From Thermoplasmata archaeon (GTDB lineage: Archaea; Thermoplasmatota; Thermoplasmata; Methanomassiliicoccales; Methanomethylophilaceae), in assembly GCA_015063195.1 (NCBI GenBank), contig SUSX01000007.1, positions 1-35,629 of the forward strand: a stretch of 35,629 bases of DNA, written 5' to 3'. Position numbers and translations under genes: made by a program. Of the stretch, positions 1 to 8,608 are shown piece after piece. The notes under the pieces were generated by a model that was given only the letters and a program-made list of their open reading frames with translations, was not told the DNA's origin and made no database searches. How positions within the stretch are numbered: position 1 is the stretch's first letter; the number at the start of each line of letters is the position of its first letter.

Positions 1-37
1 AGAATCTGCTATATAGGTTGTTATCATACTGTATCTG

Positions 38-628
38 ATGATAATCCACATAGTCGGGGGATTCCTCGGAAGCGGTAAGACCACTCTTCTGATCAAAATG
101 GCTGAGAGATACATGGACAGCGGCAGAAAGGTCGCAATATTGGTCAATGAGATAGGAGAGATAGGTGTAGATGGCGCTACGATCTCCGGAAGTGGATTGA
201 AGACTGTGGAACTTGCAGAAGGCTGTATCTGTTGTTCTTTATCCGGTTCTCTTCAGTCAACAATGAAGGAAATAGAATCCACTATCAATCCTGATGTTTT
301 AATCATTGAACCCACCGGTTTGGCACTTCCGCACAAGGTGGTAGAAATCATTAGGGGAACTGTGGTTGAAGATCACGTTTCCATCATCGGCATCTGTGAT
401 GCAATGCGTTTTGAAACTCTAAGAGAAAAGAAGGAAGAGTTCCTCAGGATGCAGCTGTCAAAATCAGAGCATCTGTTGATCAACAAAGTGGATGTCGCAG
501 ATTTTGAAAAGGTGTTTGAAGTATCCTCTTGGCTTAGACAGATATGTCCCGGAGTTCCGATATTCATGGTCTCCGGTAAAACAGGTGAAGGGCTGGACGA
601 GGCCTTCGCCCAGGCCCTTCTGGTTTAA
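38..628 (+). CDS. CobW/COG0523-like P-loop GTPase, short form
   Basis: This 196-residue protein begins almost at once with a Walker A motif (GGFLGSGKTT, residues 7-16). It has the CICC metal-binding motif of the COG0523 family (about residues 63-66), an IIEPTG segment (about 88-93) and the guanine-specificity motif NKVD (about 149-152). COG0523 proteins are GTP-driven metallochaperones or insertases for Zn, Co or cobalamin synthesis. This one ends right after the GTPase domain, so the usual CobW C-terminal domain is missing. A TATA-like stretch (about 9-15) lies some 25 bases before the ATG and no Shine-Dalgarno is seen, so the message is probably leaderless. Its 3' end overlaps the convergent corrinoid activase by four bases. 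A role in metal or corrinoid handling for the methanol system is inferred from position only. Confidence 0.85.
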   Translation: MIIHIVGGFLGSGKTTLLIKMAERYMDSGRKVAILVNEIGEIGVDGATISGSGLKTVELAEGCICCSLSGSLQSTMKEIESTINPDVLIIEPTGLALPHKVVEIIRGTVVEDHVSIIGICDAMRFETLREKKEEFLRMQLSKSEHLLINKVDVADFEKVFEVSSWLRQICPGVPIFMVSGKTGEGLDEAFAQALLV

Positions 629-2238
629 ACCATCTTGAGTTGATCGTACTTATATACGCCTTCGAGACAGTGCATCTGACATCTGTAGCATGCGGTACCG
701 AGACATCTCTTTGTACTGACCCTCATAGTACCGTCCTCATCCTGGGACAGTGCCTTTTCAGGACATTCGTCTACACAGTAACCGCACTTGGTACATCCGT
801 CGAACTTTCCGACAAGCTCTGTACCGATGTCATCGAGAATAGTAAGGCCGTATTCACCGAGTACTGGGATGTCACGTTCTACGATGCGGTGGACTGTAGG
901 CACACCCTTAGGCTTAGGCAACGGCTGTATTCCGTAGAATGAGAGATTCTGGTTGTATTTCTCCAGAGTCATTCCCTCTTCCCAGTATGCCAATTCCTGG
1001 ATGTATATCTGTTCAAATGTCTTATCGGATGCAAACATCACATGGTTGGATCTTATCTGGTTGGCGATGTCCTGTAATTCATCCAAAAGCTCCGGCTTAC
1101 GCAGAATATCCGTAGCCATTGAAAGTGATGTGTTTCCAATCTGATAGATCGTACCGCATGAGGGAGGGAGCAAACCTATCTCTCTAGCTTTTACAGGATC
1201 TACATACGTTCCCGAAGCTCCTGCCATGTACATGATGTCAAGTTCATCGAACTTGATTCCAGCATGTTCCAGCAATGTGAAGTGTCCGGCTCTCATGGCT
1301 CCGATTGCCTTACACGCTTCACTTATGTCGTGGGAATCTACGTAGACGCCGTCCTGCATAACGCACTTGCCGTTACTGGTTTTTAGTTTTCCTTTACGCC
1401 AGAGATTTGAGCTCATAACGGCAGATACGGCGGCTATGACTCCTGTACCTGTGATTCCCTTGGCCTTGCCGTGCATGGGCCCTTCTTCCATGCACATCTC
1501 CAATCCGAAGTCGTACAGGTCTCCGTCCTGTGCACGGATGTCATCATCGAGTACTTTGCATCTCCATCTGAAATCGTATTCGAGATCGGATATAGCACCG
1601 GGAGCGGCCAGCATTCCGTATTTGATAGACTGTCCTTCCATAGCAGGGCCGGCTGCTGCCGAACCTGTGTAAATCTCGTCCCCTACCTTCAGAGCCATCT
1701 CTGCATTGGTTCCGTAGTCTGTTACGAGACAGTTATCCTTCTGCTCAAGGAATCCGCTCTTGTACATCATTGCCAGGGCATCGGCACCGATTTCATGTTT
1801 GATCGCAGGAGGCACAAGGAGTTCGGTGGAATCAGGAACATCCAATCCTACTGCAGCGGCATTGAATACTCCTGCATCCCTCTTCTGCTGTTTGATGTTG
1901 CGTGCCTCATGGGCATTCTCTCCGGCAAATGCCAGATCATCCACCGGAATTCCCTGGAACAAAGACAGTTGAATGGGATTTCCGCAGATGGCAACCCTTT
2001 CCACCTTATTGGTGTCGACATGAAGGCTTTTGATGACTTTGTTGACAGTATCCATCAGGATGTTATGTGCAAGGTCACTGCCCATGTTGATGCAGAAGGT
2101 CAAATGATCCATGATGTTTGCACCCGGAAGGGGGTGGCATGCAGTCATCGCTGTGGACAGAATCTTACCGTCACTGAGGTCTACGGCATGGGCTCTGGTT
2201 CCACTTGTACCTATGTCTAATGATATTCCGTATGTCAT
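625..2238 (-). CDS. ramA: RamA-like ATP-dependent reductive activase of corrinoid proteins
   Basis: The protein is 537 residues from the ATG at 2238. A GTG six bases upstream is possible, but AGGAG sits 8 bases before the ATG and only 2 before the GTG. The N-terminus (GISLDIGTSGTRAH) is the phosphate-binding loop of an actin/Hsp70-type ATPase. The C-terminus carries two [4Fe-4S] motifs: CTKCGYCVDECP, then a second group within CLGTACYRCQMHC. This is the RamA architecture; RamA uses ATP and low-potential electrons to return Co(II) corrinoid proteins to active Co(I). It starts 15 bases after mtaB1 on the same strand, so it should be co-transcribed with mtaC1-mtaB1. It is the only activase in the window and could serve both MtaC copies. 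Assignment to RamA rather than another DUF4445-type activase rests on length and domain order. Confidence 0.85.
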   Translation of the reverse strand: MTYGISLDIGTSGTRAHAVDLSDGKILSTAMTACHPLPGANIMDHLTFCINMGSDLAHNILMDTVNKVIKSLHVDTNKVERVAICGNPIQLSLFQGIPVDDLAFAGENAHEARNIKQQKRDAGVFNAAAVGLDVPDSTELLVPPAIKHEIGADALAMMYKSGFLEQKDNCLVTDYGTNAEMALKVGDEIYTGSAAAGPAMEGQSIKYGMLAAPGAISDLEYDFRWRCKVLDDDIRAQDGDLYDFGLEMCMEEGPMHGKAKGITGTGVIAAVSAVMSSNLWRKGKLKTSNGKCVMQDGVYVDSHDISEACKAIGAMRAGHFTLLEHAGIKFDELDIMYMAGASGTYVDPVKAREIGLLPPSCGTIYQIGNTSLSMATDILRKPELLDELQDIANQIRSNHVMFASDKTFEQIYIQELAYWEEGMTLEKYNQNLSFYGIQPLPKPKGVPTVHRIVERDIPVLGEYGLTILDDIGTELVGKFDGCTKCGYCVDECPEKALSQDEDGTMRVSTKRCLGTACYRCQMHCLEGVYKYDQLKMV

Positions 2239-2253
2239 GTTCACGACTCCTTA

Positions 2254-3645
2254 TCATATACCGTAATTTTTGATGTTGAAACCTCTAACATCTGCATATT
2301 TTCTGATGCACATGTCCAAGAAAACGTCCTCATCATCAGGCAGTGATTCCAGGTCTCTGATGATCTTGTATAATGTTTCCAACTGTTTTCTGGAGAGGCC
2401 GATATCTTTGTTGTTGTACCCGTCAATCAGTAGTTTCGCTCCGGTAATTCCGGCAGTTCTGGCACGTAGGTAATGGCTGTTTCCGCATTCTATAATGGAT
2501 TTGCCTATCTTCCACGCATTGTCGTATGAGAGAATGTATCCTTCCGGACTTCTTCCTCTGTCTGAGAGGGTGTAAAGATCGCGTAAGGTCTTTTCTGTGC
2601 CTGTGGAGATTGCTGTGTTCATCAGGGAGCATTCGTATCCTATGAGGCCTGCCCAACACTGTACAGAGGTTCCGCCGAACTCATGGCGGTACTGTACGGA
2701 TTCGTTGGACCACATATCTGTAATAGCCGCCGTAAGGTTACCGAAAAGGTCTATATGGGCACAATGGCTGTGTTTCCCTTCGGATGAAATCGGCATGCCT
2801 GTGATTGATTTCACTATCGGACCTTCGTAACTGCAGTCCTTTCCGGGTCCGACGGCTCCGTTCTCGAATACAACGAGTGCAGATGCTGCAGATATGCACC
2901 TGCATACTGCCGAAAACGTCTTCTGTACATCCTTATCCAGATGGCCGCCTGCCATGAACATTACTGTGTTGGAACATGCACAGTTACTGTCCCCTCCAGG
3001 AATAACTCTGTGTTTTTTGCATATTCCGGACAGTTCCTTCCACAAAGATTCCATGTCTTTCGATGCAAGGAATCCTGCTCCGAAGAGGAATGCCGTTATG
3101 TCACCTGTGGTTACGGCATAATCAGACAGTTCCTTCCCACCGAGACTTTCGATAGAAAGGACATCGGCACCGTTTTCACAGGCAACCTCTGCACACTCTA
3201 TGACTTTTTCAGGGCGTCCGTTTGTATCCATTCCTGCCCTGAGGCCGTATGATGCATCTCTGAGGTCGGGAACGGTGTGCCTGACAGCAAGATTGATTCC
3301 ATATTTCTCGTGGAAATTGGTAATGGCTTCTTTCTGTCCGGATACTACAGATGCAGCCAGTCCCAAATCGTCGGACATGGTATGGATCCATTCCGTCTCC
3401 AACTGCAGATTTGGGAATCCCAGATTCACTGCCTGTTTGATACAGTCCTGGGTGATGTATTGGACATATTCCTTTACAAGACGTTCTCTGGAAGATTCCG
3501 CGCCGGGTCTGGGGAGATAGTTGATCTCAGGAATCACGCTTCCCAGACCTACTTTGATTCCCAATCCGTACGAAAGCGGTTTCTTGGATCTGCCGAACGT
3601 CATGTCGTCAGAGGTGGCGTATGCCATCTTTGTGAATCTGGACAT
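2254..3645 (-). CDS. mtaB: Methanol:corrinoid methyltransferase MtaB (copy 1)
   Basis: This 463-residue zinc enzyme transfers the methyl group of methanol to the Co(I) corrinoid of MtaC. The three zinc ligands known from Methanosarcina barkeri MtaB (Glu164, Cys220, Cys269, recalled) correspond to Glu166 (SIESLGG), Cys222 (SNCACS) and Cys271 (KDCSYEG), with identical spacing of 56 and 49 residues. The ATG at 3645 is chosen because GAGGGA lies 6 bases upstream and the protein then opens MSRFTKMAY, matching copy 2 (MAKFTKMAY). The mtaC1 stop overlaps this start as TAATG, which implies translational coupling. ramA follows. Compared with copy 2 it is clearly diverged, for example ENGAVGPGKDC against ECGATGPDKDC. 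Confidence 0.96.
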   Translation of the reverse strand: MSRFTKMAYATSDDMTFGRSKKPLSYGLGIKVGLGSVIPEINYLPRPGAESSRERLVKEYVQYITQDCIKQAVNLGFPNLQLETEWIHTMSDDLGLAASVVSGQKEAITNFHEKYGINLAVRHTVPDLRDASYGLRAGMDTNGRPEKVIECAEVACENGADVLSIESLGGKELSDYAVTTGDITAFLFGAGFLASKDMESLWKELSGICKKHRVIPGGDSNCACSNTVMFMAGGHLDKDVQKTFSAVCRCISAASALVVFENGAVGPGKDCSYEGPIVKSITGMPISSEGKHSHCAHIDLFGNLTAAITDMWSNESVQYRHEFGGTSVQCWAGLIGYECSLMNTAISTGTEKTLRDLYTLSDRGRSPEGYILSYDNAWKIGKSIIECGNSHYLRARTAGITGAKLLIDGYNNKDIGLSRKQLETLYKIIRDLESLPDDEDVFLDMCIRKYADVRGFNIKNYGI

Positions 3646-4430
3646 TAGATTCCCTCTACAATATCGTCCCATGATTCACGGATCTCTCTCCATGAACTTC
3701 CGTTGGATATGGAATCCGCGATCGGAATCGTCTGAGGGGCTTTTTTGGAATAGATTCCCATATCAAAAGATTCGGCGAAATCTCTGTTTACTGCTCCTCC
3801 TGCAACCATGTATGGTATGTCGATTCCCCTGTCCGCAAGCGCCTTGGCGGTTTTGGGGAAAGCACTGAGAGTTACAGTCATCAGTGCTGTACCTGTCACC
3901 ATCATCGGTTTCTCATTGCAGACGGCATCGATTACCTCTTCCGGAGTGACATCCTTACCAAGGTCTATCACAGAATACCCAGAGGATTTCAGCATGGATG
4001 CAGCTATGTTCTTGCCTATGTCATGCGGGTCGCCTTCGGCAACATGCATCACGATCTTTCCTTTAGTCGCAAGCTCTTCGGTCATGACCTTTTCAGCAAT
4101 TGAGATGCCCAATTCCATGACCTTGGATGCCATTATGATTTCCGGAAGATAGTATATGTGATGTGCGTAAAGGTAACTCACAATCTCCATTCCGGTGACA
4201 AGACCTTCGTTCACAATAGTTTGGGGATCTATTTTGAATTGAAGTGCCTTCATCACCGCAGGCCCTACTTCTCTGAAACGCACATATGTCACTGCCATTG
4301 CTATGTTTCTGAGAATCGGGTTTTTGGGCAACATGCGGGACACTATCGATTCGGGCATATTGAAATTTTCAGATTCGATATCGTAGCGACGGTATATCGA
4401 ATTGAAATCAACTTTTGAAGTATCCAGCAC
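3645..4430 (-). CDS. mtaC: Methanol-specific corrinoid protein MtaC (copy 1)
   Basis: This 261-residue protein carries the corrinoid that accepts the methyl group from MtaB. It has a helical N-terminal domain (about 1-120) and a Rossmann-like B12 domain. The B12-binding motif DPHDIG places the lower axial ligand at His136, the same number as known in Methanosarcina MtaC, followed by IDLGKDV and the VTGTALMT segment typical of the fold. The start is GTG: AGGGGAG lies 3 bases upstream, and the protein then aligns with copy 2 (MLDTSKVDF against MIDLNKIDF). It is first in the operon mtaC1-mtaB1-ramA. Its promoter region is shared with the divergent transposase-like gene at 4702. Confidence 0.96.
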   Translation of the reverse strand: MLDTSKVDFNSIYRRYDIESENFNMPESIVSRMLPKNPILRNIAMAVTYVRFREVGPAVMKALQFKIDPQTIVNEGLVTGMEIVSYLYAHHIYYLPEIIMASKVMELGISIAEKVMTEELATKGKIVMHVAEGDPHDIGKNIAASMLKSSGYSVIDLGKDVTPEEVIDAVCNEKPMMVTGTALMTVTLSAFPKTAKALADRGIDIPYMVAGGAVNRDFAESFDMGIYSKKAPQTIPIADSISNGSSWREIRESWDDIVEGI

Positions 4431-4701
4431 ATTCTCCCCTCATGGTTATGATATGGGTCGTGAGGTTATAACAACCTCTAAATTGACCGCTATGGTTTTT
4501 ATTTATACAGTATTTAATAGTTACTATAGAAAAATGTATATCGGGAGTATCATGAGGTTCTTATAAATTAATATTTTAAATTAATTAGTTAATCTATCAC
4601 TTTAAATAATAATTCATAATCATTATTTTTATCGAATAGTATTCAAAAATTCTATGTATAATTAGAATAAGTATATGTATAATATTTGCTTTTATACATA
4701 C
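4431..4701. promoter_or_regulatory. Divergent control region mtaC1 / transposase-like gene 1
   Basis: This AT-rich stretch lies between two divergent starts. For mtaC1 (minus) the TATA candidates are at 4499-4506 (TATAAATA on the minus strand) and 4512-4519 (ATTAAATA), giving a leader of about 45-60 bases. A 17-bp inverted repeat, GAGGTT-N5-AACCTC, at 4462-4478 lies near the expected mtaC1 start point. The hexamer TGTATA or its complement occurs five times (4504, 4535, 4655, 4676, 4693). Two copies of TATGTATAA sit 21 bases apart (4653 and 4674). The second pairs with TTATACATA at 4692-4700, forming an inverted repeat that ends just before the GTG start of the divergent gene. Binding by any protein is inference. 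Confidence 0.6.
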
Positions 4702-6231
4702 GTGTCCTCAATCGTATATCTTAAGAACAAGTCCACAGGCAAAGTGTATGCTTATCTTAATGAATCTGTCTGGGACAGCGAACTTAAGAAATGTGTCTGT
4801 AAAAGAAAATGTCTGGGTCATGTGGATCCTAAGACTGGAGACATAGTTCCTAACAGAGGACAGAAGGACAAGGACTATGCCACGGTAAAGTCCATAGGCA
4901 TATCCTTCTTTCTAGGAAGGGTTGCTGAAAGGATCGGTCTGAGGGACGCCCTGAAACAGGCATTTCCTGATGATTGGAAGCTGATTCTTTCCTGTGCATT
5001 CTATCTGTCTTCGGGAAATACGTATCTCGGACGGACGAAATATTGGTCGATGGACAATGACACTCCGTATGGTAAGATGTTCAATGCACCTGTCGTTGTG
5101 GAGTTACTGCAAAAAATAGATCAAAATGCTCTTTTTTCATTCTTTAGGGAATGGAGAGATAAGTTCGATGACAGTGAATTTTACATGATCAACACATCAT
5201 CTGTCTCATCGCATGATGAAAGGGTGAAGACCATACGTTTCAACGATCTTCCCATCGTGATGGTTGACCCTAAGACTGAGATGTCAATTACATTCAGCTC
5301 AAAAACGGATATTCCAGTATCATACAATATAAACACAAAGAATCCAAAGGATCTGGCAGCTATCAGAAAACTTGAGACTGCAAACAGGTGGTTGGAATAC
5401 AACAGAGTAGTCTACGTTATGGACAGGGATTACTGCAACGATCCTAACATAGACGATCTGTTCAGAGCCAATCATAAGTTCTTACTTAGGGCGCCGCCCG
5501 AGTTTACGTTTGCAAGAGACTCCATCTCACGTGTCAAGGACCGTATAATGGATCTGAACAATTACATGATGATCTCCGGAGATCCGTTCTTTGTCATGTC
5601 ATTCATGAATTATTGGAAGGGAAGGAAGTGTTACGTTCACATCTATTTCAGTACAGACGATGCCGAGAACGAATTCAGTCTGTTCCTGAGTCTGTTGGAA
5701 GAATGTCACAATGAACTCAGAAACAATATCTTCGTCGAGGAACACAAGGAATTCTATGAGAAGTATTTCATCGTCAATGAAACTTCCAGCGGAAGAACGG
5801 TGGAGAAGAACGGAGAATCGATTATGAGGTACAATGATGTTGCCGGATTCCTGGTACTCATATCCAATACAATAAAGAGTCCTGTCAAGGCACTCGAGTA
5901 CTATCTAAGGAAGGACCATGTCCAATCCAATTTCGAGGATCTGAGGAACGAGAAAGACAGAGGCTGTCTGAAACTGTATCTCGATGCCAACTACGAGGGC
6001 AGACTGTTTATTCAGTTCTTGTCACTCATCCTTGTTTCGGAGATCAGAGGCATGATGAAATCCAATGCTCTGCTGAAGGGATTGAGGTACAGTGATGTGA
6101 TGCACGAGATGGGTAACATACGTAAGATTTCCATCCCCGGTTTTAAGACTCCTTTCTACACGAACCTTAACAATATACAGGCTGAGATCATGAAGGCTTT
6201 CGGTATTGATCCAGATCTTTCAAAACACTGA
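4702..6231 (+). CDS. Transposase-derived protein (IS1634/IS4-like), DDE residues substituted, copy 1
   Basis: The protein is 509 residues from a GTG at 4702. An upstream ATG at 4675 is possible, but the GTG start aligns exactly with the paralogue at 9072 (SSIVYLKNKS). The N-terminal block (YAYLNESVWDSELKK...RKCLGHVDPKTGDIV) is typical of IS1634-type transposases. The RNase H-like core is recognisable (NTSSVSS, VYVMDRDYCN, GFLVLISN, then KDHVQSNFEDLR and GRLFIQFLSLIL). Against the family pattern as I recall it (DTTSISS, VMDRGFYS, KDxVExxF), the first Asp is Asn164, the second Asp is kept (Asp241) and the Glu is Gln408. The reading frame is intact and no terminal inverted repeats are seen. This suggests a domesticated DNA-binding protein rather than an active element. 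It is divergent from mtaC1, so regulation of that operon is a reasonable but untested guess. Confidence 0.8.
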   Translation: MSSIVYLKNKSTGKVYAYLNESVWDSELKKCVCKRKCLGHVDPKTGDIVPNRGQKDKDYATVKSIGISFFLGRVAERIGLRDALKQAFPDDWKLILSCAFYLSSGNTYLGRTKYWSMDNDTPYGKMFNAPVVVELLQKIDQNALFSFFREWRDKFDDSEFYMINTSSVSSHDERVKTIRFNDLPIVMVDPKTEMSITFSSKTDIPVSYNINTKNPKDLAAIRKLETANRWLEYNRVVYVMDRDYCNDPNIDDLFRANHKFLLRAPPEFTFARDSISRVKDRIMDLNNYMMISGDPFFVMSFMNYWKGRKCYVHIYFSTDDAENEFSLFLSLLEECHNELRNNIFVEEHKEFYEKYFIVNETSSGRTVEKNGESIMRYNDVAGFLVLISNTIKSPVKALEYYLRKDHVQSNFEDLRNEKDRGCLKLYLDANYEGRLFIQFLSLILVSEIRGMMKSNALLKGLRYSDVMHEMGNIRKISIPGFKTPFYTNLNNIQAEIMKAFGIDPDLSKH

Positions 6232-6276
6232 ATCCGGAGTCATATTCGGACAATAATATTCTGCATTGTAGATGTG

Positions 6277-6299
6277 TCTCCATCCTTTCGGATGGGAGA
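6277..6299 (+). terminator. Possible hairpin terminator after transposase-like gene 1
   Basis: TCTCCATCC (6277-6285) pairs with GGATGGGAGA (6290-6299) across a four-base loop with one bulged G, 46 bases after the stop codon. No T-run follows, so termination is only a suggestion. Confidence 0.35.
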
Positions 6300-6379
6300 T
6301 GAATGCCTTCCGACGAAGAATAGTAGTTGAGGAATTAAATGGGCGCCGGTCAGCTACACATCATGTTAAATTGTTTTAT

Positions 6380-6398
6380 GGGTCGGCTGAGCCGACCC
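6380..6398. terminator. Perfect 9-bp hairpin between convergent genes
   Basis: GGGTCGGCT and AGCCGACCC are exact inverse complements around a single central G. The hairpin lies 21 bases beyond the mtaB2 stop and 148 bases beyond the end of transposase-like gene 1. It is GC-rich in an AT-rich gap and is probably the transcript end of the mtaC2-mtaB2 message. No strong T-run follows on either strand. Confidence 0.5.
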
Positions 6399-6419
6399 AA
6401 CAAGGGTTTAACGGAGGAC

Positions 6420-7817
6420 TTACAGGCCGTAGGAAGCAGGCTTGAAGTTGGGAACTTCGTCTTTGTACTTCCTGACACAGTAGTCGTAGAATTCATCCTC
6501 ACTGTCTGGGAGGGAAGAGAGTTCTTTGATGATGTTGTCGAGAACATCAAGCTGCTTCTTTGTAAGGATGAGTTCTTTCTTGTCGTATCCTTCGCGGATG
6601 ATCTGAGCTCCGGTGATACCTGCTGCTTTTGCACGGAGGTAGTAGTTGTCACCGTTCTCTGCGATTGCCTTTCCGACCTTCCATGCGTTGTCGTATGAGA
6701 GGACGTATCCTTCGGGTCCACGGGTCCTGTCGGATGCCATGTAGAGGTCCCTGAGGACTTTTGCCTGACCGGTTGCGATAGCTGTGTTCATGAGTGAACA
6801 CTCGTATCCGAGTGGTCCCAACCAGCATTGTACTGATGTTCCACCGAATTCGGGGTGGTACTCAACGGATTCGTTGGACCAAACATCTGCACACTGTGCC
6901 ATGAGGTTACCCTGGAGGTCTGCGTGTGCGCACTGGCAGTTCTTTCCTTCCTGTGCTGCAGGCATTCCTGTGATGGACTTGATAATGACTCCTTCGTATC
7001 CACAGTCCTTGTCAGGTCCTGTTGCACCGCACTCCATTGCAACCATTGTCCTTGCTGCGGAGATACACCTTGTGACGGCGGAGAATGTCTTCTGGACATC
7101 GTTGTCGAGCATTCCTCCTGCCATGAACATTGAAACGTTTGCTCCTGAACAGTTGGTGTCTCCTCCTGCTGCGGTCTTGTTCTTCTTACAGATGTCGACC
7201 ATCTGGGTCCAGATGTTCTCCATGTCGATGGATCCGAGGTAACCTACTCCGAAGAGGAATGCGGTGATGTCTCCGTTTGTGACTGCATAGTCTGCGAATT
7301 CTTTTCCTCCGACTGATTCGACTGAAAGAAGGTCTGCACCGTTCTCACATGCGATTTCACAGCACTCAAAGAATTTCTCGGGGTATCCGAACTTTGAGTC
7401 CATTCCGGGCCTGAGTCCGTGGTCTGCCTCACGCTGGTCAGGGATTGTGTGCCTGACTGCAAGGTTGATTCCGTACTCGTCGTGGTATTTCTCTGTGATT
7501 GCTTTCTGTCCTGCTACAACGGATGCTGCCATTCCGGGGACTGTTCCCATCTGTGTGACCCACTCGGTCTCGAGCTGGAGGTCGGGGAATCCGAGTGTAA
7601 CAGCTCTTGTGATTGCATCCTTTGAGATGTAGTCGACGTACTCTTTTGTGATCTTCTCTACTGATTTCTCTGTTCCGGGCCTGGGCGCGTAGTTGATTTC
7701 GGGAATGACCCTTCCTGCTCCTACTTTGATTCCGAGACCGTATGAAACGGGCTTCTTTGCGTGTCCGAAGATCATGTCATCTGCGGACTCGTATGCCATC
7801 TTTGTGAATTTTGCCAT
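6420..7817 (-). CDS. mtaB: Methanol:corrinoid methyltransferase MtaB (copy 2)
   Basis: This 465-residue zinc-dependent methyltransferase uses methanol and the Co(I) form of MtaC. Zinc ligands by family alignment are Glu167 (SVESVGG), Cys223 (TNCSGAN) and Cys272 (KDCGYEG), with the same 56- and 49-residue spacing as copy 1. The ATG at 7817 is preceded by a near-perfect GGAGGTG 7 bases upstream, the strongest ribosome site in the window, and starts two bases after the mtaC2 stop. Codon use is noticeably narrower than in copy 1 (repeated GCA/GCT, CTC, GGA, ATC), which suggests this is the highly expressed isozyme; that is inference. No activase gene follows. Confidence 0.97.
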   Translation of the reverse strand: MAKFTKMAYESADDMIFGHAKKPVSYGLGIKVGAGRVIPEINYAPRPGTEKSVEKITKEYVDYISKDAITRAVTLGFPDLQLETEWVTQMGTVPGMAASVVAGQKAITEKYHDEYGINLAVRHTIPDQREADHGLRPGMDSKFGYPEKFFECCEIACENGADLLSVESVGGKEFADYAVTNGDITAFLFGVGYLGSIDMENIWTQMVDICKKNKTAAGGDTNCSGANVSMFMAGGMLDNDVQKTFSAVTRCISAARTMVAMECGATGPDKDCGYEGVIIKSITGMPAAQEGKNCQCAHADLQGNLMAQCADVWSNESVEYHPEFGGTSVQCWLGPLGYECSLMNTAIATGQAKVLRDLYMASDRTRGPEGYVLSYDNAWKVGKAIAENGDNYYLRAKAAGITGAQIIREGYDKKELILTKKQLDVLDNIIKELSSLPDSEDEFYDYCVRKYKDEVPNFKPASYGL

Positions 7818-7819
7818 GT

Positions 7820-8608
7820 TTATGCACCTCCTACGATGTCGTCCCACTCTTCCCTGATCTTCTTCCAGTCGTATCCTGCGATGATCTTGTCTGCGATCAA
7901 AGGTGTCTGGGGTGCCTTCTCTGAGTAGATTCCGAGGTCGAATGACTCTGCGAAGTCTCTGTTGACTGCTCCTCCTGCGGACATGTAGGGGATTGTGATT
8001 CCTTCTTTGATCAGTTCTTCTGATCCGGTCTTCATTGCTGTCATTGTTGTGGTCATGAGTGCTGTTCCTGTAACGAGGAAGGGCTTGTGCTCCTTGACTG
8101 CTGCAACAACGTCTGTGACTGCAACATCTTTTCCGAGGTCGACGACTGTGTATCCGGATGATCTCATCATAACTGCTGCGATGTTCTTTCCGATGTCGTG
8201 GGGGTCTCCCTCTGCTGCGTGCATGACAACAACTCCCTTTGTGGTTCTTCCACCGGGGATCTGTTTCTCTGCGATTGCGATACCGACTTCCATTACCTTT
8301 GCTGCCATCATGATCTCAGGGAGATAGTAGATGTGCTGTGCGTAAAGAAGACTGACAATCTCCATACCGACAACAAGTCCCTTGTTGATGATATCGAGAG
8401 GTGCTGTTCCTTCCTGAAGTGCCTTCATGACTGCAGGGCCGACCTCTTTGAATTTCATGTACAATACTGCACTTGCAACCTCTTTGAGGATGGGATCCTC
8501 AGGAAGCATCTTTGCTGCGACTGCCTCGGGGGAGTCTGTGTTCTCAGCCTCTGCGTCGTAACGCCTGAGGATTGAACCAAAGTCGATTTTGTTCAAATCA
8601 ATCATCAT
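7820..8608 (-). CDS. mtaC: Methanol-specific corrinoid protein MtaC (copy 2)
   Basis: The protein is 262 residues from the first of two adjacent ATGs (8608 and 8605). GAGGTGAT lies four bases before the first, so 8608 is preferred; starting at the second would put the axial His at 136, as in copy 1. The B12 motif DPHDIG and the VVDLGKDV segment are present. The same frame is open for 45 codons further upstream, but that stretch (lysine-rich, with the TATA region inside it) has no family resemblance and is excluded. A TATA box TTTAAATA on the minus strand at 8721-8728 implies an untranslated leader of roughly 85-90 bases. It is first gene of the mtaC2-mtaB2 operon. Confidence 0.96.
   Translation of the reverse strand: MMIDLNKIDFGSILRRYDAEAENTDSPEAVAAKMLPEDPILKEVASAVLYMKFKEVGPAVMKALQEGTAPLDIINKGLVVGMEIVSLLYAQHIYYLPEIMMAAKVMEVGIAIAEKQIPGGRTTKGVVVMHAAEGDPHDIGKNIAAVMMRSSGYTVVDLGKDVAVTDVVAAVKEHKPFLVTGTALMTTTMTAMKTGSEELIKEGITIPYMSAGGAVNRDFAESFDLGIYSEKAPQTPLIADKIIAGYDWKKIREEWDDIVGGA

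Noticed and set aside
1471-2220. 249-residue plus-strand frame
   Set aside because: It lies opposite ramA, whose motifs are unambiguous, and shows no family features.
2254-8608. Pyrrolysine-containing methyltransferases (MtmB, MtbB, MttB)
   Set aside because: Both enzymes align with MtaB by zinc-ligand spacing and contain no in-frame TAG.
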